DNA of 5,115 bases from positions 1,062-6,176 of the forward strand of contig DDYW01000088.1 in the NCBI GenBank assembly GCA_002348185.1, in the 5' to 3' direction. Every line of letters begins with the position of its first letter. Position 1 is the first letter of the stretch. Below the pieces are notes generated by a model that made no database searches, was not told the origin of the DNA, and saw nothing but the letters and a program-made list of their open reading frames with translations. This DNA is from Candidatus Hydrogenedentes bacterium UBA2224. Its GTDB lineage: Bacteria; Hydrogenedentota; Hydrogenedentia; Hydrogenedentales; SLHB01. Shown piece after piece: positions 1-3,733 of this stretch. The translations under genes and the position numbers were made by a program.

Positions 1-88
1 CCGTCAGCGTCGTCTTCCCATGGTCCACGTGCCCGATCGTCCCCACGTTCACGTGCGGCTTCGTCCGCTCAAACTTCTGCTTGGCCAT
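1..88 (-). CDS. tuf: Elongation factor EF-Tu, N-terminal fragment (gene runs off the left edge)
   Basis: EF-Tu is the cytoplasmic GTPase that carries aminoacyl-tRNA to the ribosomal A site. Only the first 29 residues are present, beginning [20 protein letters not shown]. They contain the complete G1/P-loop GHVDHGKT at residues 19-26, with K25 and T26 as the phosphate- and Mg-binding residues. The spacing from the start matches E. coli EF-Tu, so the ATG at 86-88 is the true start, and an AAGGAG Shine-Dalgarno lies 6 nt upstream. The gene follows fusA after 88 nt, the usual last position of the str operon. The rest of the G domain and domains 2 and 3 lie outside the window, so intactness cannot be judged. 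The [10 protein letters not shown]-loop also occurs in related GTPases such as SelB and CysN. The [15 protein letters not shown] lead-in and the position after fusA make EF-Tu the firm call. Confidence 0.97.
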
Positions 89-94
89 CGCTTT

Positions 95-100
95 CTCCTT
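95..100 (-). promoter_or_regulatory. Ribosome binding site of tuf
   Basis: The minus strand reads AAGGAG followed by AAAGCG and the ATG of tuf, a strong Shine-Dalgarno with a 6-nt spacer. It confirms the chosen start. The 88-nt fusA-tuf gap (89-176) holds only this site and a weak 5-bp hairpin near 120-132. I see no convincing separate tuf promoter there. Confidence 0.85.
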
Positions 101-176
101 CGATTGCTTCGGGCTGCTCGACCTCTCAGGCCTTTATGCTTCGCCGTGTCCGTCGCTCGTACGTACTTCGTTGTAT

Positions 177-2273
177 CTATTCAAAGCGGAACGTTCCGCC
201 CGTGTGCTCCATAATCGTGTTGGCGATGTTCGCCGGCACCTCTTCGTAATGCGAAAACTCCATACTGTGCGACACCCGGCCCTGGGTCCGCGAACGGATG
301 TCATTGGCATAGCCAAACATCTCCGCCAGCGGCACGTACGCCAGAATCGTCCGCGCCTTCCCTTCCAGATGCATCTGGTCGATGCGGCCGCGGCGTCCGC
401 CGAAATCCACCACCACGTCGCCGGTGTATTCGTCCGGGCACATCACCTCGACCCGCATCACCGGCTCCAACAGCACCGGCCGTCCTTTCGGAATCGCCTG
501 CCGCGTCGCCATCGAACTCGCCGTCTGGAACGCCAGATCCGACGAATCCACCTCGTGAAACGCGCCATCCAACAGGATGGCCTTCACATCGGCCACCGGA
601 TACCCGGCCACAATGCCCGATTCCAGCGCTTCCCGGGCGCCCTTCTCGACCGCGGGCACGAATTCCCGCGGCACGGTGCCGCCGACGGTCGCATTTTCAA
701 ACACAAAATGCGACCCCTTCTCGCCGGGTTCGAAGGCCATCTCCACTTCCGCGAACTGGCCCCGGCCGCCCGTCTGGCGCGCAAACCGCACCTTGGCGAC
801 CGTCCGCTGCCGGATGCTCTCGCGATACGCCACCACCGGTTTCCCGACATTCGCCTCCACGCCAAACTCGCGCCGCATCCGGTCGATGATGATCTCCAGG
901 TGAAGCTCACCCATGCCCGCGATGATCGTCTGCCCGGTCTCCTCGTTGACCCGCACCTGAAAGGTCGGGTCCTCTTCGGAGAGCTTCTGCAACGACTCGG
1001 ACAATTTGTCCTGGTCCGCTTTCGTGCGCGGCTCGATCGCCACGTGTACCACCGGTTCCGGAAAGTCCACGCGCATCAATTCCACGGGCTTGGCCGAGTC
1101 GCACAGCGTGTCGCCGGTGACCGTGTTCTTGGCCCCGATTACGGCGCCAATATCGCCGGCGCGCAGCTCATCCAGATCCGTGCGCTCATCCGCGTGCATC
1201 TCCAGCAAGCGGCCCAGCCGTTCCTTCCGGCCGGTCCGGGTGTTCAGGACCTGCTGGCCCGATTTGACCACCCCCGAGTAGACCCGGATGAACGTCAAGC
1301 GGCCTACGTGCGGATCGGTCAGGATCTTGAACGCCAGGGCCGAGAACGGATCATCATCCGACGGATGCCGGACGACTTCCTTCTCCGGATAGCCCGGCTT
1401 GTGCCCCATCACCGCCGGCACATCCGTGGGCGACGGCAGATAGTCCACAATGGCGTCCAGAAGCAGGCGCGTTCCCTTGTTTTTCAGGGCCGAACCGCAG
1501 AAGACGGGGCAGAACCGGCCGTCGACCGTGCCTTTGCGCAGCCCGGCGAGCAGTTCCTCCACGGTGATGGGCTCCTCATGGACGTATTTCTCCATCAGCC
1601 CTTCATCCGCTTCCGCCGCGGCTTCAAGCACATCGTGACGCGCCGACTCGGCCTCGGCCAGCAGTTCCGGAGGCACCTCCGTAATCACCTGCTCGCATTC
1701 AGCCCCCTCGCCTCGCCACGATATCAGCCGCATTCGGACAAGATCGACAATCCCGCGAAAGTCCGCTTCACTGCCCACGGGCATCTGAAGCGGCACCGGA
1801 TGCGCACCCAGCCGCGCCCGCATGGTCGCCACCGCGTGGTTGAAGTCCGCCCCCACACGATCCATCTTGTTTATGAAAGCAATCCGGGGGACTCCATACC
1901 GCAACGCCTGGCGCCAGACCGTCTCCGACTGCGACTGCACACCGGCCACCGCGCAAAACACCGCCACGGCGCCGTCGAGCACACGAAGACTCCGTTCAAC
2001 TTCCGCCGTGAAATCCACGTGACCGGGCGTATCAATGATGTTGATCCGATGCCCATGCCACGTGCACGCGGTTGCTGCCGACATGATCGTGATGCCCCGC
2101 TCACGCTCCTGGGCCATGAAGTCCATCGTGGTGGTCCCGTTGTGGACTTCCCCCATACGATGAACCCGGCCCGAGTAGAACAGAATGCGCTCGGTCACCG
2201 TCGTCTTGCCCGCGTCGATATGCGCGGCAATGCCGATGTTACGAGTCTTTTCCAGTGCAAAACGCCGAGACAT
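177..2273 (-). CDS. fusA: Translation elongation factor EF-G
   Basis: EF-G is the ribosome-dependent GTPase that moves tRNAs and mRNA after each peptide bond and, with RRF, splits the ribosome. The product is full length (698 aa; E. coli about 704). GTPase motifs run in order: G1 AHIDAGKTT (17-25), switch I/G2 around RGITI (59-63, T62), G3 DTPGH (81-85, catalytic His85), G4 NKMD (135-138) and G5 GSAL (260-263). The G' insertion lies at about 155-260, domain II at about 285-400, domain III at about 400-480 and domain IV at about 480-605. Domain IV has GGRGQ at 502-506 and the tip histidine H573 in AFHEVDSS. Domain V ends in EHTGGTFRFE. The ATG is 16 codons before the P-loop, as in the family, and has its own AAGGAG. 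The gene sits between rpsG and tuf as in the classical str operon. One oddity is GQFAEV where E. coli has GQYGHV. A nonfunctional EF-G paralogue is unlikely because all GTPase residues and the operon position are kept. Confidence 0.98.
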   Translation of the reverse strand: MSRRFALEKTRNIGIAAHIDAGKTTVTERILFYSGRVHRMGEVHNGTTTMDFMAQERERGITIMSAATACTWHGHRINIIDTPGHVDFTAEVERSLRVLDGAVAVFCAVAGVQSQSETVWRQALRYGVPRIAFINKMDRVGADFNHAVATMRARLGAHPVPLQMPVGSEADFRGIVDLVRMRLISWRGEGAECEQVITEVPPELLAEAESARHDVLEAAAEADEGLMEKYVHEEPITVEELLAGLRKGTVDGRFCPVFCGSALKNKGTRLLLDAIVDYLPSPTDVPAVMGHKPGYPEKEVVRHPSDDDPFSALAFKILTDPHVGRLTFIRVYSGVVKSGQQVLNTRTGRKERLGRLLEMHADERTDLDELRAGDIGAVIGAKNTVTGDTLCDSAKPVELMRVDFPEPVVHVAIEPRTKADQDKLSESLQKLSEEDPTFQVRVNEETGQTIIAGMGELHLEIIIDRMRREFGVEANVGKPVVAYRESIRQRTVAKVRFARQTGGRGQFAEVEMAFEPGEKGSHFVFENATVGGTVPREFVPAVEKGAREALESGIVAGYPVADVKAILLDGAFHEVDSSDLAFQTASSMATRQAIPKGRPVLLEPVMRVEVMCPDEYTGDVVVDFGGRRGRIDQMHLEGKARTILAYVPLAEMFGYANDIRSRTQGRVSHSMEFSHYEEVPANIANTIMEHTGGTFRFE

Positions 2274-2277
2274 GGGA

Positions 2278-2283
2278 CTCCTT
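2278..2283 (-). promoter_or_regulatory. Ribosome binding site of fusA
   Basis: The minus strand reads AAGGAG, then TCCC, then the ATG of fusA. The 4-nt spacer is shorter than the 6-7 nt seen for tuf and rpsL in this window, but the core is perfect and the start is supported by protein homology. Confidence 0.75.
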
Positions 2284-2435
2284 TCGAAGAGCTATAGAAC
2301 GACCGGCAGCGAATCGGCGTGCCGACTCACCCGGGCCTCCACGCTCTTCTGTCCTACGTGCGTTTTCACTGGTTCATTCTCGTATCACCCAACTGTTCCT
2401 GATGATGCGTTGGCTGATTCAACTGTAAACGCCCG

Positions 2436-2450
2436 GGCGCACCACGCGCC
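2436..2450 (-). other. Short GC hairpin in the rpsG-fusA gap
   Basis: The arms ggcgc (2436-2440) and gcgcc (2446-2450) form a 5-bp perfect stem around a 5-nt loop. In the transcript the next bases are CGGGCGTTTAC, with no U-run, so it does not resemble an intrinsic terminator. A stem this short in GC-rich DNA may be chance. Confidence 0.35.
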
Positions 2451-2479
2451 TCGCCGCAATCTTTTCTATTCGCCGACGC

Positions 2480-2502
2480 CCCGGGGCACAACACGCCCCC
2501 GG
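2480..2502 (-). other. GC hairpin in the rpsG-fusA gap
   Basis: The arm at 2480-2487 pairs with the arm at 2495-2502: five consecutive G-C pairs, one C-C mismatch, then two more G-C pairs, closing a 7-nt loop. No U-tract follows in the transcribed direction. It may be a structural element of a fusA leader or processing site; its function is unknown. Confidence 0.4.
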
Positions 2503-2532
2503 CACACAGCGCCATCGTTAACCGTACACCCG

Positions 2533-2549
2533 CCGGCCGTCGTGGCCGG
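2533..2549 (-). other. GC hairpin just after the rpsG stop codon
   Basis: The arms ccggcc (2533-2538) and ggccgg (2544-2549) are perfectly complementary around a 5-nt loop, starting 7 nt after the rpsG TAG. No U-tract follows, so it is not a canonical terminator. A role in protecting the 3' end of the upstream message or in attenuation is possible but is inference. Confidence 0.45.
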
Positions 2550-2556
2550 GCTCAAC

Positions 2557-3030
2557 CTAGAACCGCAAGTGGGCAAAGGCCTTATTGGCCTCCGCCATCC
2601 GGTGCGTATCCTCGCGCCGTTTGATGGTGTTTCCCTGCCGGTTGAAACAATCCAGCAGTTCCGCCGCCAGGCGTTCCGCCATCGTCTTCTCGCCGCGTTT
2701 GCGCGAAAACTCGATGACCCAGCGAAACGCCAGCGCCGTCCGCACCGCCGGCGCGATCTCCACCGGCACCTGGTACGTCGCGCCGCCCACGCGCCGCGAT
2801 TTCACCTGAAGCAAAGGCTTGGCGTTGTCAATGGCCGTATCGAACACCCGGATCGGGTCCTCGTTGGGAAGCTTCTTCTTCAGAATCTCCAGCGCGCCGT
2901 ACACACTGCTCTCGGCCACGCTCTTCTTCCCGCACACCATTACCGTGTTGATGAACTTCGCCAGCAGAGGGCTCTTGTACTTCGGATCCGGAAGCAGAAC
3001 CCGCTTGGGAACCTCGCGTCGTCTTGGCAT
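2557..3030 (-). CDS. rpsG: 30S ribosomal protein S7
   Basis: S7 nucleates assembly of the 16S rRNA 3' major domain (the 30S head) and lines the mRNA exit and E site. The 157-aa product matches the family's usual 155-160 residues. It begins MPRRREVPKRVLLPDPKY, followed by LLAKFINTVMVCGKKSVAES (22-41), the rRNA-binding RRVGGATYQVPVEI (79-92), and the C-terminal KRREDTHRMAEANKAFAHLR (137-156), all S7 signatures. The ATG at 3028-3030 is set by the invariant MPRR start. It follows rpsL after 104 nt. Its ribosome binding site is weak compared with the AAGGAG of rpsL, fusA and tuf, and two strong hairpins precede it. E. coli S7 represses its own translation at this same junction, so coupling and autocontrol are plausible here but not shown. 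Confidence 0.98.
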   Translation of the reverse strand: MPRRREVPKRVLLPDPKYKSPLLAKFINTVMVCGKKSVAESSVYGALEILKKKLPNEDPIRVFDTAIDNAKPLLQVKSRRVGGATYQVPVEIAPAVRTALAFRWVIEFSRKRGEKTMAERLAAELLDCFNRQGNTIKRREDTHRMAEANKAFAHLRF

Positions 3031-3038
3031 TGGAAACG

Positions 3039-3048
3039 CCTATCCCTT
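3039..3048 (-). promoter_or_regulatory. Weak ribosome binding region of rpsG
   Basis: Upstream of the rpsG ATG the minus strand reads AAGGGATAGG and then 8 nt to the start. AGG (3039-3041) has good spacing but is short. AAGGGA (3043-3048) is 12 nt away. It is the only one of the four ribosome binding sites in the window without AAGGAG, which would suit translation coupled to rpsL. Confidence 0.45.
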
Positions 3049-3057
3049 CACTCTTGA

Positions 3058-3080
3058 CGCCGTCTCGCCGCGAGACGGCG
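3058..3080 (-). promoter_or_regulatory. Strong hairpin in the rpsL-rpsG gap (proximal to rpsG)
   Basis: The arms gccgtctcg (3059-3067) and cgagacggc (3071-3079) are perfectly complementary, with a further C-G pair at 3058/3080, giving a 10-bp stem with a 3-nt loop. It lies 27 nt upstream of the rpsG start codon. No U-tract follows, so it is not an intrinsic terminator. Its position matches the E. coli intercistronic region bound by S7, making it a candidate operator for S7 autocontrol. That role is inferred from location only. Confidence 0.6.
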
Positions 3081-3105
3081 CGCCTCGTGCTTCTAGTTGC
3101 TGCCT

Positions 3106-3130
3106 GCCCGCGCCGGGAACGGCGCGGCGC
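3106..3130 (-). promoter_or_regulatory. Strong hairpin in the rpsL-rpsG gap (proximal to rpsL)
   Basis: The arms ccgcgccg (3108-3115) and cggcgcgg (3120-3127) form a perfect 8-bp GC stem with a 4-nt loop. Two more pairs are possible across a bulged base, at 3106-3107 with 3129-3130. It begins 4 nt after the rpsL stop codon. No U-tract follows. Together with the hairpin at 3058-3080 it fills most of the intercistronic RNA, and it may be part of an S7-responsive or transcript-stabilising structure. Confidence 0.55.
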
Positions 3131-3134
3131 TTAC

Positions 3135-3557
3135 TCACACCTTGGGTTTCTTGACCCCATATTTCGAACGGCTCACCCAGCGTCCATTGTGAACGGGCTT
3201 GCCGTCTTCTTCCTTCAGGCTCGCCGAACCGCCCATGTCGCCGCTCGCGTCCAGCACGCCGCGAATCAGGTGATACCGCACGCCGGGGAGGTCCTTCACA
3301 CGGCCCCCGCGAATCATCACCTGCGAGTGCTCCTGCAGGTTGTGCCCGACACCCGGGATATACGAGGTGACCTCCATCCCGTTCTTCAAACGCACGCGGG
3401 CCACCTTCCGAAGCGCCGAATTCGGTTTTTTCGGGGTCATCGTGTACACGCGCGTGCAGGTGCCCGATGCTTGCGGGCTCCCTTTCAGGGCCGGAGACTT
3501 CGTCTTGTTTACCTTGCGCTTCCGGCAATGACGCACGAGCTGGTTAATCGTCGGCAA
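3135..3557 (-). CDS. rpsL: 30S ribosomal protein S12, with an extra internal segment; TTG start
   Basis: S12 sits at the 30S decoding centre and controls tRNA selection accuracy; it also contacts EF-Tu and EF-G. From the TTG at 3555-3557 the product is 140 aa: MPTINQLVRH at the start, RVYTMTPKKPNSALRKVARV (36-55), GHNLQEHS (71-78), GGRVKDLPGVRYH (84-96) and RSKYGVKKPKV at the end. The streptomycin-related lysines K43, K44 and K88 are wild type, and D89, the usual methylthiolation site, is present. It is 16 residues longer than the E. coli protein. All the excess lies between LDASG (102-106) and RSKYG (130-134), where E. coli has 7 residues and this protein has 23. Residues 30-31 are AS where E. 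coli has KR. The TTG start is chosen because the family begins at M-P-T-I-N and because AAGGAG lies 7 nt upstream. A frame open back to 3638 would add 27 residues with no family match. Confidence 0.96.
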   Translation of the reverse strand: MPTINQLVRHCRKRKVNKTKSPALKGSPQASGTCTRVYTMTPKKPNSALRKVARVRLKNGMEVTSYIPGVGHNLQEHSQVMIRGGRVKDLPGVRYHLIRGVLDASGDMGGSASLKEEDGKPVHNGRWVSRSKYGVKKPKV

Positions 3558-3659
3558 AACCTTTCTCCTTGCTATATCGTACTTTAGAGCACATGCCGCG
3601 CCTCCGGAAGCAGACATTTTGCACCGCTTTCCGTGCACAACATTCCTGGTAGACAGCGG
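3558..3659 (-). promoter_or_regulatory. Leader RNA of rpsL (about 100 nt)
   Basis: This is the expected 5' untranslated region if transcription starts about 7 nt after the -10 element. It holds the rpsL Shine-Dalgarno, a small hairpin with arms TGCAC and GTGCA (3620-3637) around an 8-nt loop, and the TCCGGA palindrome near 3603-3608. I recognise no known riboswitch or ribosomal-protein leader family. Confidence 0.45.
3565..3570 (-). promoter_or_regulatory. Ribosome binding site of rpsL, sets the TTG start
   Basis: The minus strand reads AAGGAG, then AAAGGTT, then TTG. The 7-nt spacer is ideal and decides in favour of the TTG start codon over upstream GTG or ATG codons in the same frame. Confidence 0.85.
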
Positions 3660-3733
3660 CCGGTAAGTTTAGCACACAAATACCGGCAAGTCAACCATTT
3701 CAACACACGGCCGCCCCGTATCTTCCGGAGCGC
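3598..3733. repeat. Inverted repeat flanking the rpsL promoter
   Basis: Nine bases, cttccggag (3722-3730), are the exact inverse complement of ctccggaag (3602-3610). The match extends outward to gcgc on both sides with a one-base bulge (3598-3610 against 3722-3733). One arm lies directly after the rpoC stop and the other in the rpsL leader, 111 nt apart. Only read-through RNA from rpoC would contain both arms. It may be chance, as TCCGGA is itself palindromic. Confidence 0.4.
3666..3694 (-). promoter_or_regulatory. Sigma70-type promoter upstream of rpsL
   Basis: On the minus strand a -35 element TTGACT (3689-3694, 5 of 6 consensus) is followed by exactly 17 nt and a -10 element TAAACT (3666-3671, 4 of 6, with the key T-A and final T kept). 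An extended -10 TG stands one base before it. The discriminator TACCGGCC is GC-rich toward the start site, a feature common in stringently controlled ribosomal promoters. Transcription would begin near 3659, about 100 nt before rpsL. It lies between the rpoC stop and rpsL, the right place for a str operon promoter. Confidence 0.7.

Larger units (their letters stand above)
2274..2556 (-). other. Long rpsG-fusA intergenic region, structured, no gene seen
   Basis: This 283-nt gap separates rpsG from fusA; the corresponding gap in E. coli is only a few tens of nucleotides. In the transcribed direction it holds the fusA Shine-Dalgarno at its end and at least three GC-rich hairpins in its first half (listed separately). 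No tRNA-like cloverleaf or convincing small gene is visible. A 49-codon frame at 2366-2515 lacks a Shine-Dalgarno and looks like chance. A TTTACA/CATCAT pair at 2402-2429 is too weak to call a promoter. None of the hairpins is followed by a U-tract, so read-through from rpsG into fusA is the simplest expectation. The length suggests a structured leader for fusA or an RNA processing region, which is inference only. Confidence 0.6.

Noticed and set aside
81..2297. A 738-codon open frame on the plus strand, antisense to all of fusA
   Set aside because: The product is rich in R, H and P with no recognisable motif. It mirrors the codon bias of the GC-rich fusA gene on the other strand, which is unmistakable. 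The antisense frame is a by-product.
2402..2429. A possible promoter for fusA (TTTACA, 16 nt, CATCAT)
   Set aside because: The -10 candidate lacks the first T, has no extended -10 TG, and the spacer is not optimal. Such matches are expected by chance in 283 nt.
2366..2515. A 49-codon minus-strand open frame in the rpsG-fusA gap (starts MALCAGGVLC)
   Set aside because: There is no Shine-Dalgarno before its ATG, it overlaps the GC hairpins, and it resembles no known protein. It is most likely a chance frame.
2480..2549. Intrinsic terminator after rpsG
   Set aside because: The hairpins are GC-rich but none is followed by a U-run in the transcribed direction, and fusA and tuf downstream would need the read-through.
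2185..3057. A 290-codon plus-strand open frame across the fusA-rpsG gap and rpsG
   Set aside because: It covers the whole of rpsG in antisense, shows no family motif and has no plausible ribosome binding site. Only its part in the gap is not explained by rpsG, and that part is low-quality sequence (many P, R and H).
3135..3557. Streptomycin-resistance changes in S12
   Set aside because: The residues at the usual sites (K43, K44, R86, K88, P91, G92) are wild type, so no resistance is indicated.
3558..3638. An N-terminal extension of S12 to a GTG at 3636-3638
   Set aside because: The 27 extra residues match nothing in S12. The strong AAGGAG at 3565-3570 lies inside the extension and points to the TTG at 3557.
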